Assembly (NCBI GenBank): GCA_903930395.1
Contig: CAIYYE010000335.1
Coordinates: forward strand, 1-15,518
DNA length: 15,518 nt
Direction: 5' to 3'
From: an uncultured beta proteobacterium
GTDB lineage: Bacteria > Pseudomonadota > Gammaproteobacteria > Burkholderiales > Rhodocyclaceae
Below the pieces are notes generated by a model. That model was not told the origin of the DNA. It ran no database searches and worked only from the letters and a program-made list of their open reading frames with translations. Positions 6,283 through 13,346 of this stretch are shown here, piece after piece (within the stretch, counting starts at the first letter, position 1; each line of letters opens with the position of its first letter). Position numbers and translations under genes: made by a program.

Positions 6283-7095
6283 ATGGTCCTGGACGATTTT
6301 TTACCGGCGCGGCGCTTGCCGCTGTTCGCCCTTGCCGTCTCGCTCTTCATGCACGCCCTGATCCTGCTCATTCCCCGGCAGGATCCGCGCGAGGCTTCAA
6401 GCCCGCCGCGCGTCGAGGCCCGCCTGCGCAAGCCACCGTCGACAGAAACCGCAACACCGCCCGAAGCAGGCGCCAAGCCCTTGACCACCAAGCCGGCTCG
6501 ACCGCGCTTGCTGACGACGAACAAGCCAGGCAAAACCACGGTCGCCAGCGCGCCACAATGGAGTGCGGCCGAAAAGGCGGACATGAACCGTTTTCTCGAT
6601 GAACTCGACAACAAGGCCAAGGCTGCCCCCAAGCCAACGCTGGCCCAGCGCTCAATGGCCATGGCACGCGAGGAGGCATGGCAGCAGGCGCGGGAGGAAA
6701 GTTCGGGCAGTGCAACGCTGGAGCTGCGACCCAATGCGGCGCCGCCCGACCCGTTCAGCCTCGACATGTATCTTGAAGGCCTGCTTAGACGCCTCAATCG
6801 CAGCGCCGCCTTCGTCAAGAACGATCCGCGCGCCAAGGGCATGAGGCCAGCCGCCATCGAATTCAAGCTCAATCCGGACGGCTCGATGAAGTCGTTCAAG
6901 GTCGTCAATGCCGGGGATCAGGCCGAGGAAATCGCCTTCGTCAAAGCCGTTGTCGAACGCTCCGTCCCCTTCTCGCCCTTCCCGGCCGACATCGACAAGG
7001 CCGCCCGTTCGCTCACCATGAGGATCTGCATCCTGCCGGCCCGCGCAGGTGAAGGCGGCTTTGGCTTCTCGCGGGCCGGCGGCCGGGCCTGTTGA
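6283..7095 (+). CDS. TonB/TolA-like membrane-anchored periplasmic protein
   Basis: The 270-aa protein has a short cytoplasmic N-terminus, one hydrophobic helix (about 12-31), a Pro/Lys/Thr-rich extended region (about 32-92), a charged helical stretch (about 93-140) and a C-terminal domain (about 155-252). The C-terminal sequence EFKLNPDGSMKSFKVVNAG, followed by FVKAVVERSVPFSPFPADI, resembles the beta-strand/helix pattern of TonB C-terminal domains, where a conserved Gly and the final F-x-P segment recur. No ExbB/ExbD genes are nearby. The start is 15 bases after the mutL stop with only a weak GGA upstream, so co-transcription with mutL is likely. It ends in an unusual Gly/Arg tail with a terminal Cys. 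TonB-fold assignment is moderate; the partner is unknown. Confidence 0.7.
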   Translation: MVLDDFLPARRLPLFALAVSLFMHALILLIPRQDPREASSPPRVEARLRKPPSTETATPPEAGAKPLTTKPARPRLLTTNKPGKTTVASAPQWSAAEKADMNRFLDELDNKAKAAPKPTLAQRSMAMAREEAWQQAREESSGSATLELRPNAAPPDPFSLDMYLEGLLRRLNRSAAFVKNDPRAKGMRPAAIEFKLNPDGSMKSFKVVNAGDQAEEIAFVKAVVERSVPFSPFPADIDKAARSLTMRICILPARAGEGGFGFSRAGGRAC

Positions 7096-7160
7096 GCCAC
7101 TTGCCGCAGCGGCCCGCAGGCTGGAAACTAACGACCCCCGCCACGTGAAACCCAAATACC

Positions 7161-7496
7161 ATGGAACAGACTCTCCCCGAAGATCACCCGGACATGATCC
7201 GGATTATTCAGGCCGCCCATCGCGACATCGCACCGAAACCGCCCAAGGGCCAGGCCAACTCGCTGGCCAATGCCCTGGCTTCGGCTCTGGGCAATGCGCC
7301 GGGGAGCGGTGAAGATCGCGAGAACATCGACTTTCTGAGCTACGTCCTGTCGGTCAATCGTGCCTCGGGCGAACTCGATGACGAAACCTTCGAGCATCTG
7401 CTCCAGCGCATCGAGACCCGCGACGGCCGGGCCGCGCTGGCGGCGCAATTCACGCAGGAACTCGAAGCGGAACACGGCTACGAGGACGAGGACTGA
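7161..7496 (+). CDS. Small acidic protein of unknown function
   Basis: I do not recognise this 111-aa protein. It begins MEQTLPEDHPDMIRIIQAAH, has a Pro/Lys patch (KPPKG, about 26-30), a small Ala/Leu/Ser helix-like stretch (33-46), and an acidic C-terminal half predicted as helical (ELDDETFEHLLQRIE, ending GYEDED). There is no signal peptide or membrane segment, so it is probably cytoplasmic. It follows the TonB-like gene on the same strand after 65 bases. The ribosome-binding site is weak (GTGAAA). Codon and GC character match the neighbours, and the opposite strand offers no better gene, so I accept it as real with moderate confidence. Confidence 0.65.
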   Translation: MEQTLPEDHPDMIRIIQAAHRDIAPKPPKGQANSLANALASALGNAPGSGEDRENIDFLSYVLSVNRASGELDDETFEHLLQRIETRDGRAALAAQFTQELEAEHGYEDED

Positions 7497-7611
7497 AGCG
7501 CCGGACAGCCCCTCGTCAAACAGCGTTACACGTCGCTACACAACGCTCGTCAGCGCAACAGTGGACATGATCGTTAAGCAGGCATAGCACCACAAACCCT
7601 GCGGAGAAATC
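7497..7611 (+). other. Intergenic region with small repeats before the 91-aa gene
   Basis: This 115-base gap is less GC-biased than the genes. AGCGTT (7522-7527) and AACGCT (7542-7547) form an inverted repeat 14 bases apart. CTCGTCA occurs twice (7512-7518 and 7546-7552). A weak -35-like TGGACA (7562-7567) has no convincing -10 partner; the nearest candidates around 7583-7590 match only half the consensus. GGAG at 7603-7606 is a good ribosome-binding site for the following ATG at 7612. The gap could hold a promoter and regulator site, but the evidence is thin. Confidence 0.3.
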
Positions 7612-7887
7612 ATGATCCACAACCCGAATACCGAATCCACCCTGTTCATCCAGTCGCTCAAAAGCGCCGGCGTCGCCATCAGCAAGGAGCGCGAAGTCAT
7701 TGAACGCCTCGAGGAAGCCCGCGAATGGCACTATGCCTTCACGACGCTGGTCAAGCAGGGACAGCGTATCGGCATCAGCTTCATCGCCAACCCGGGCCTG
7801 CGTTCAGCCGAGTTGCAGCGGGATTTTGCCCAGTACCACTTCCCGGATCAGGTCGAAGCGACTTTCGAAGCCAATCTGCTGCACTGA
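7612..7887 (+). CDS. Small soluble protein of unknown function
   Basis: This 91-aa protein is not one I recognise. It is a compact, apparently globular sequence: a helical first half rich in Glu, Lys and Arg (ISKEREVIERLEEAREWHYA, about 23-42), then a likely beta strand (QRIGISFIAN, about 51-60) and a C-terminal segment with ELQRDFAQYHFPDQVEATFE. No signal peptide or transmembrane segment is visible. The start is well supported by GGAG 5 bases upstream of the ATG. The stop is only 4 bases from the stop of the convergent HDOD gene, and no terminator lies between them. The strong ribosome-binding site and 115-base leader suggest it is expressed separately from the upstream 111-aa gene. Confidence 0.75.
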   Translation: MIHNPNTESTLFIQSLKSAGVAISKEREVIERLEEAREWHYAFTTLVKQGQRIGISFIANPGLRSAELQRDFAQYHFPDQVEATFEANLLH

Positions 7888-7891
7888 AATC

Positions 7892-9238
7892 TCACTCGGA
7901 GAGATGCACCGACTCCTCGGCCCAGCCGAGTGCTTCGAGTGACGCGGCTTGGACGGTTTCGAGCGTATAGCCCAGCTGCTCGGCCAGACGGGAGACATTC
8001 TCGACATGCCCCTTCTCGACGGCCACCGACAACAACAGGTAGCGCGCCAGCGGTCCGCTGCTGTTGAGCAGGGCTTCGAGCAAAGCCGGTGACAGGCTGA
8101 TCTTTTCGACGACCGTACTCATGGGCACGCCAAGCAGGACGTCGAGCAGCGACAGGAGCCCGAGCAGGAAGAGTTCGTCGCACTCCGCCTTGTTGTATTT
8201 TTCCTGACCCAGCGCTTCGAGAAAGCGCGCCCGCGCCAGGGCCAGCTCCAGCAGCACCTCGTCGCGCGGCGAAGCCGTACCGGCCCGGAACATCCCGATG
8301 GAGAGCCAGCGGTAGAGCCGCTCCCGACCGAGCACCATGATCGCCTGATCGATGCTCGCCACTTTCTGGGTCAGGCCCATCATCGGCGAGTTGGCCATCG
8401 ACATCAGTTTGACCAGCACACCGGGGTCGCGCTTGGCAACCTGGGCAATATCCGCCAGCTCGGCCTCCTTGCGCAGCTGGTTGAGCATTTCGATGAGGAT
8501 CAGGCGGCTCTGGCCGATCTCGGTGGCTTGCTGCTCTTCATCCTGCTCGGTGGTAAACGAACCGAGACAATAAGCAATACTCCGTGAGACACAGTAGCGA
8601 TATTCCGGCCACTGGCTGACTTTTTCGGCGATGAAGGCCAATTCGGGCTTTTCCTGGCGCAGGCTGTTGATCAGCTTCTCGAGGGTAGCAAGAGAGAAAG
8701 CTGAAAAATCAAGCAGCAGGCAATCGGCGTGTGCCAGGATAGCCACCCTGTGGTTCTGCACATCGCTACCGGCCAATGCAATTTTTGCCCCGGCTGCGTG
8801 GATGGCCATGGCAACCTCATTCCAGCCGTCGGCAGGCGCCTCGTTGGCGGGGAGAGCGAGCAGAAACGTCGTGTTCGGTCCGATCAGCGGGGTGTAGTCC
8901 TGCTGCCGCCAGTCCTCGCTGCTCAGCGGCACCAGGGCCATGCGCCGCTCGGCAAAGCCGGCAACGTTATTGGCCGCCAGTACTTCCACGGTGGAAAATG
9001 GATCGGCCTGCTGGGCGCTCTCGGGACGACGGGCCGAAAAACGGTAGCCGGCAATGCGTGTCCTGGCATCGATGATTTCGTCGCGCTGCAGCACCACGGG
9101 GGGTGAAGAGCGGCCGGTAAAGGTCGGCGTCCTGGCCGATACCGCGGGCGGTTGAACGGCCAGGGAAGTCCTTGCCTCACTATCGGCCGCAGGCTTTGCG
9201 CCGCCCATCCCCAACAAGCGTTTGATGAATCCGAACAT
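7892..9238 (-). CDS. HDOD domain protein with degenerate EAL-like N-terminal domain
   Basis: The 448-aa protein has the architecture of YuxH-type signalling proteins. After a low-complexity N-terminus (1-45), residues about 47-230 keep the framework of an EAL domain: VVLQRDEIIDARTRIAGYRF replaces the usual LARQPI...GYELL start, CLLLDFSAF sits where the xKID motif would be, and FIAEKVSQWPEY resembles the AEKVE motif. The catalytic EAL and DD residues are not there, so cyclic-di-GMP hydrolysis is unlikely. Residues about 245-430 are an HDOD domain (AKRDPGVLVKLMSMANSP, then SIDQAIMVLGRERLYRWLS). HDOD domains lack the metal-binding HD residues and act as regulatory or interaction modules. AGGGG lies 9 bases before the ATG. 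It is divergent from miaA and convergent with the 91-aa gene. Its partner is unknown. Confidence 0.88.
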   Translation of the reverse strand: MFGFIKRLLGMGGAKPAADSEARTSLAVQPPAVSARTPTFTGRSSPPVVLQRDEIIDARTRIAGYRFSARRPESAQQADPFSTVEVLAANNVAGFAERRMALVPLSSEDWRQQDYTPLIGPNTTFLLALPANEAPADGWNEVAMAIHAAGAKIALAGSDVQNHRVAILAHADCLLLDFSAFSLATLEKLINSLRQEKPELAFIAEKVSQWPEYRYCVSRSIAYCLGSFTTEQDEEQQATEIGQSRLILIEMLNQLRKEAELADIAQVAKRDPGVLVKLMSMANSPMMGLTQKVASIDQAIMVLGRERLYRWLSIGMFRAGTASPRDEVLLELALARARFLEALGQEKYNKAECDELFLLGLLSLLDVLLGVPMSTVVEKISLSPALLEALLNSSGPLARYLLLSVAVEKGHVENVSRLAEQLGYTLETVQAASLEALGWAEESVHLSE

Positions 9239-9294
9239 GAAGCCAGCCCCTGATTGGAAGGTATCGGCAGACGGACAGCCGATCGAACAGGGAG

Positions 9295-9302
9295 ATTATA
9301 TT
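9295..9302. promoter_or_regulatory. AT-rich -10-like element between the HDOD gene and miaA
   Basis: The sequence from 9295 to 9302 gives a perfect TATAAT on the minus strand (9300 to 9295), 56 bases upstream of the HDOD gene start. It also gives TATATT on the plus strand (9297-9302) facing miaA. On the plus strand CGGACA (9272-9277) is a weak -35 at 19 bases; on the minus strand I see no good -35. This is the most AT-rich point in the 119-base divergent gap. Promoter function, and direction, are inferred. Confidence 0.35.
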
Positions 9303-9340
9303 CATCAAATCAGCCGGCGAGTTCGTCCTTTGCCGCTGCG

Positions 9341-9349
9341 TGGTAGCAT
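9341..9349 (+). promoter_or_regulatory. Possible extended -10 element just upstream of miaA
   Basis: TGG-TAGCAT matches the TGn extended -10 pattern with 4 of 6 hexamer positions. It ends 8 bases before the miaA ATG at 9358, so transcription from it would begin at or within a few bases of the start codon. There is no Shine-Dalgarno between it and the ATG. The -35 region is poor. The arrangement resembles the one at mutL. This is a weak match and could be chance. Confidence 0.25.
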
Positions 9350-9357
9350 TCGCCGCC

Positions 9358-10302
9358 ATGAGTTCAAGCCGCCTGCCACCCGCCATCCTGATCATGGGCC
9401 CGACCGCCTCGGGCAAGACGGCGGTGGCCATGGCGCTGGCCGACCGTTTGCCGGTCGAGCTGATCAGCGTCGATTGGGCCCAGGTTTTTCGTGACATGGA
9501 TGTCGGCACCGCCAAGCCGGACCGGGAAACGCTGGCCCGCTATCCGCACCGCCTGATCGATCTCATCTCACCCGAAGAAAGTTATTCCGCCGCCCGCTTC
9601 CGCAGCGATGCGCTGGCGGCCATGGCCGACATCACGGCCTCCGGCAAGGTGCCCGTGCTGGTGGGTGGAACCATGCTTTACTTCCGCGCCCTGCTGCACG
9701 GCCTGGCCGATCTGCCGCAGGCCGATGCGGCCCTGCGCGCCGAGATCGACGCCGAGGCTGCCGCCGAAGGCTGGCCGGCGATGCATGCCAAACTGGCCCG
9801 CCTCGACCCGGCGACCGCCGCCCGTTTGCACACCACCGACAGCCAGCGCCTGCAACGCGCCCTGGAAATCTGCCGGCTGTCCGGGCGGCCGATGTCCGAA
9901 TTGCTGGCCGAGAGCGAGAAGCAGAAGCCGCCCTACGACCTGCTGTCCATCGGCCTGCTGCCGTCCGACCGCGGCGTGCTGCATGAGCGCATTGCCCGCC
10001 GTTTCGACGAAATGTTGCTGGCCGGTCTGGACGACGAGGTACGAAGCCTGCGCGAGAAATACAGTCTCAGCCTCGATCTGCCGTCAATGCGCTGCGTCGG
10101 CTATCGCCAGACCTGGGAAGCCCAGGATGGGACGCTGCCAAAAAAGGAATTGCGCGACCGCGGCATCTTTGCCACCCGCCAGTTGGCCAAGCGCCAGATC
10201 ACCTGGCTGACCAACTCCTTCGAGGCCGAGAATTTCGACTGCCTCGACCCCTTGCTGGGCGACAAGATTGCCCGTCGGGTCGAGGCATTCATCGCCCCCT
10301 AG
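9358..10302 (+). CDS. miaA: tRNA dimethylallyltransferase
   Basis: MiaA transfers a dimethylallyl group from DMAPP to N6 of A37 in tRNAs that read codons beginning with U. The 314-aa length is normal. Motifs include the P-loop GPTASGKT (14-21), Asp39 in ISVDWAQVF (36-44), GMxxGTAKP-like DMDVGTAKP (46-54), GGTMLYFRALL (103-112), DSQRLQRALEI (161-171), RCVGYRQTW (245-253) and TRQLAKRQITW (273-283). Two positions differ from what I expect: the residue after Asp39 is Trp (usually Ser) and position 44 is Phe (usually Tyr). The ATG at 9358 fits the family; an in-frame GTG at 9340 lies in the putative promoter. The stop shares CTAG with the stop of the convergent RND gene, and I see no terminator between them. 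Confidence 0.96.
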   Translation: MSSSRLPPAILIMGPTASGKTAVAMALADRLPVELISVDWAQVFRDMDVGTAKPDRETLARYPHRLIDLISPEESYSAARFRSDALAAMADITASGKVPVLVGGTMLYFRALLHGLADLPQADAALRAEIDAEAAAEGWPAMHAKLARLDPATAARLHTTDSQRLQRALEICRLSGRPMSELLAESEKQKPPYDLLSIGLLPSDRGVLHERIARRFDEMLLAGLDDEVRSLREKYSLSLDLPSMRCVGYRQTWEAQDGTLPKKELRDRGIFATRQLAKRQITWLTNSFEAENFDCLDPLLGDKIARRVEAFIAP

Positions 10303-13300
10303 ACGGCCTCTTCGAGCACGGCCTCCTTGCGGGCAGCCAGCAGCGAATAGACGGTCGGCACGACAAACAGCGTGAAGAAGGTACCAAGCAGCAGGCCGCC
10401 GACGATGACCCAGCCGATCTGCTGCCGCGACTCCGCCCCCGCCCCGGCGGCGAACGCCAGCGGCACGGCGCCGAGCACCATGGCACCGGTCGTCATCAGG
10501 ATGGGACGCAGGCGCAGGGTGGCCGATTCGATGACCGACTCCTTCAGGGCTACCCCTTTTTCCTGCAGCTGGTTGGCGAATTCGACAATCAGGATGCCGT
10601 GCTTGGTAATCAGGCCGACCAGTGTGACGAGTCCGATCTGGCTATAGACGTTGAGTGTGCCGCCGCTCAGCCAGAGGGCGAGCAAGGCACCGGCCATCGA
10701 CAGCGGCACGGTCAGCATGATGATGAAGGGGTCGCGGAAGCTCTCGAACTGGGCGGCCAGCACGAGGTAGATGAAAGCCAGGGCGAGACCGAAGGTAAAG
10801 GCCAGAGATGACGACGACTGGCGGAATTCACGCGACTGGCCGTTGTAATCGACAGCATAGCCCGGCTTCACTATCTGGCTGGCAACGCCATCCATGTAGG
10901 TCAGCGCCTCGCCCAGCGTGTAACCCGGCGCCAGGTTGGCAGAAATCGTCACGGCGCGGCGCTGGCCGAAGTGATTCAGCTCGCGTGGACTGATCGTTTC
11001 GCGGACGGTGACCAGGTTTTGCAGGGAAATCATGCTGCCATCGCGACCACGGACGTAGATGTCACGGATATCGTCGGGATTGCGGCGCTCGACTTCGGCG
11101 ACCTGGACAATTACATCGTACTGTTCGCCATCGCGCTTGAAGCGCGTGACCTGCCGGCCACCGAGGAAAGTTTCCAGCGTCCGGCCGATAGTCTCGATCG
11201 GGACGCCGAGGTCGGCGGCCTTGTCGCGATTGACGTCGACCGACAGTTCCGGCTTGTTGAGCTTGAGGTCGGTATCGATATTGGTCAGTGACGGATTCTT
11301 GGCCAGTTCGGCCAGGAACTGGCTGGTCACCTTCTGCAGTTCCGCGTAGGGCGCAGCAGTGACAATGACGAAATTGACCGGTCGCTCACGCGGGCTTTGG
11401 CCCAGCGACGGCGGCGTGACCGGGAAAGCCATGACGCCGGGAATGCCGGAAAACTTGGGGAACAGCTCCTTGGCGATGTCCGGCGAACGGCGGCTGCGAT
11501 CATTCCAGTCGGTCAGGCCGAGAATCGAGATGCCCTGACTGACCGTCGGATTGCCGGCGACGACGAAGTAACGTTCGGCATCCTTGGTCTGGCTGTAGAT
11601 GGATTCAATCTGGCGGGCGTATTTTTCGGTGTAGTCGAGCGTTGCCCCCTCGGGCGCGATGAACATCCCGAAAATGATGCCGCGATCCTCAACCGGTGCC
11701 AGCTCGGACTTCAGCGCCTTGAGCAGGATGCCGCAGGAGGCGGCGACGAGCACGAAGCCGACAAGGACGACCCAGCGACGATTGAGCGAGGCGGTCAGCA
11801 CCCTCTTGTAGCCGTCATTGAGCCAGTTGAGGAAACCTTCGACCATCATGAAGGCCTTGCCATGCTTTTCCTCATGCTTGAGGAGGACCGAGCACATCAT
11901 CGGCGACAGGGTCAGGGCGACGAAGCCGGAAACCAGCACGGCGCCGGCCAGGGTCAGGGCGAATTCAATGAAAAGTTTGCCAGTGCGCCCGGTCATGAAG
12001 GCAACCGGGGCGTACACCGCGGCCAGGGTCAGGGTCATGGCGACGACGGCGAAACCGATTTCCTTGGAGCCCTGCAAGGCCGCCTGCATGCGCGGCATGC
12101 CTTCCTCGATGTGACGGTAGATGTTTTCGAGCACGACGATGGCGTCATCGACCACCAGACCGATGGCCAGCACCAGCGCGAGCAGGGTCAGGGTGTTGAT
12201 GGTGAAGCCAAGCGCGAACATGATGCCGAAGGCACCGACCAGCGACACCGGAATGGTCACCAGCGGGATCAGCGTTGCCCGGAAATTGCGCAGGAAGAAG
12301 AAAATGATGGCGAGCACGAGGAGGATGGCCTCGCCTATGGTCTTGAACACCGACTCGATCGAGCGGTCGATGAAAACCGAGGAATCGTAGGACAGGTCAG
12401 CTGACATCCCGGCCGGCAGTTCGCTCGTGATCTTCGGCAGTTCGGCGCGCAAGGCCTTGGACAGTTCGAGCGGATTGGCCGTCGCCTGCTTGATGACGCC
12501 GAGCGCCACGGCCGACTTGCCCTTGAAACGGACCGAACTGCGTTCATCGGCGGCGCCGATGGCGACCCGGCCGAGATCGCGGATGTGCACCGGATAGGCA
12601 TTGATGGTCTTGACTACGACAGCGCCGAACTCTTCCGGCGTCTTCAGGTCGGTGTTGGCGACCACTGAAAACTCCCGCTCTCGGCTTTCGATGCGACCGG
12701 CCGGCACCTCGATATTCTGCTTGCGCAGCGCATCCTCGACATCGGCCGGGGTCAGCTGATAGGCCGCCAGCCGCTGCTTGTCGAGCCAGATGCGCATGGC
12801 GAACTTGCGGTCGCCAAAGACCCGCACATCGGCAGCACCGGGCAGGGTCTGCAGGCGTGGCTTGACGATGCGCGTGGCGACATCGGTGACTTCCAGCGCC
12901 GAATGCTTGTCGGATGAAAAGGCGATCCAGATCACCGGGTTGGCGTCGGCCTCGACCTTCGCGATGACAGGTTCATCGACCGCATCCGGCAGCTTGTTGC
13001 GAACACGGGAGACGCGGTCGCGAACATCGGAAGCCGCCGAGTCCGGTGCCCGCTCGAGCTTGAAACGCACGGAAATCTGGCTGTTTTCGGCCCGCGATAT
13101 GGAAGTGATCACTTCCACGCCTTCGATCCCGGCGAGCGAATCCTCCAGCGGCTTGGTGACCTGCGACTCGATGATTTCTGCCGAGGCACCACGATAAGTC
13201 GTGCCAACGGTGACCACCGGTTCGTCGATCTTCGGGTACTCGCGCACCGGCAAGCGGGTATAGGAAACGATGCCGAGCAGCATGATGACGAGCGACAGCA

Positions 13301-13346
13301 CGGTCGCGAAGACCGGCCGCTTGATGCACAGGTCTGAAATCTTCAT
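10299..13346 (-). CDS. RND-family efflux pump permease (HAE-1 type)
   Basis: This 1015-aa inner-membrane transporter is an AcrB-like proton antiporter, expected to move hydrophobic or amphiphilic compounds into a tripartite channel. The N-terminus MKISDLCIKRPVFATVLSL has the usual first helix. Two large periplasmic loops follow helices 1 and 7 (about 31-335 and 545-845). The proton-relay residues are present: Asp400 and Asp401 in GLVVDDAIVVLENI (helix 4) and Lys915 in GLITKHGILIVEFAN (helix 10), matching AcrB Asp407, Asp408 and Lys940. This supports an active drug-type pump rather than a metal exporter; the substrate cannot be read from sequence. The ATG overlaps the stop of the fusion-protein gene as ATGA. 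No outer-membrane channel gene follows; the gene ends tail-to-tail with miaA, so the pump probably borrows a TolC/OprM-like channel encoded elsewhere. Confidence 0.95.
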   Translation of the reverse strand: MKISDLCIKRPVFATVLSLVIMLLGIVSYTRLPVREYPKIDEPVVTVGTTYRGASAEIIESQVTKPLEDSLAGIEGVEVITSISRAENSQISVRFKLERAPDSAASDVRDRVSRVRNKLPDAVDEPVIAKVEADANPVIWIAFSSDKHSALEVTDVATRIVKPRLQTLPGAADVRVFGDRKFAMRIWLDKQRLAAYQLTPADVEDALRKQNIEVPAGRIESREREFSVVANTDLKTPEEFGAVVVKTINAYPVHIRDLGRVAIGAADERSSVRFKGKSAVALGVIKQATANPLELSKALRAELPKITSELPAGMSADLSYDSSVFIDRSIESVFKTIGEAILLVLAIIFFFLRNFRATLIPLVTIPVSLVGAFGIMFALGFTINTLTLLALVLAIGLVVDDAIVVLENIYRHIEEGMPRMQAALQGSKEIGFAVVAMTLTLAAVYAPVAFMTGRTGKLFIEFALTLAGAVLVSGFVALTLSPMMCSVLLKHEEKHGKAFMMVEGFLNWLNDGYKRVLTASLNRRWVVLVGFVLVAASCGILLKALKSELAPVEDRGIIFGMFIAPEGATLDYTEKYARQIESIYSQTKDAERYFVVAGNPTVSQGISILGLTDWNDRSRRSPDIAKELFPKFSGIPGVMAFPVTPPSLGQSPRERPVNFVIVTAAPYAELQKVTSQFLAELAKNPSLTNIDTDLKLNKPELSVDVNRDKAADLGVPIETIGRTLETFLGGRQVTRFKRDGEQYDVIVQVAEVERRNPDDIRDIYVRGRDGSMISLQNLVTVRETISPRELNHFGQRRAVTISANLAPGYTLGEALTYMDGVASQIVKPGYAVDYNGQSREFRQSSSSLAFTFGLALAFIYLVLAAQFESFRDPFIIMLTVPLSMAGALLALWLSGGTLNVYSQIGLVTLVGLITKHGILIVEFANQLQEKGVALKESVIESATLRLRPILMTTGAMVLGAVPLAFAAGAGAESRQQIGWVIVGGLLLGTFFTLFVVPTVYSLLAARKEAVLEEAV

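Noticed and set aside
7096..7160. GCCG-CAG-CGGC stem after the TonB-like gene as a terminator
   Set aside because: The stem is only 4 bp and is not followed by a T-run.
11397..12404. 335-codon plus-strand open frame inside the RND gene
   Set aside because: It is Gln/His/Asp/Gly-rich, a typical mirror of transmembrane codons. The minus strand has the proton-relay motifs of an RND pump.
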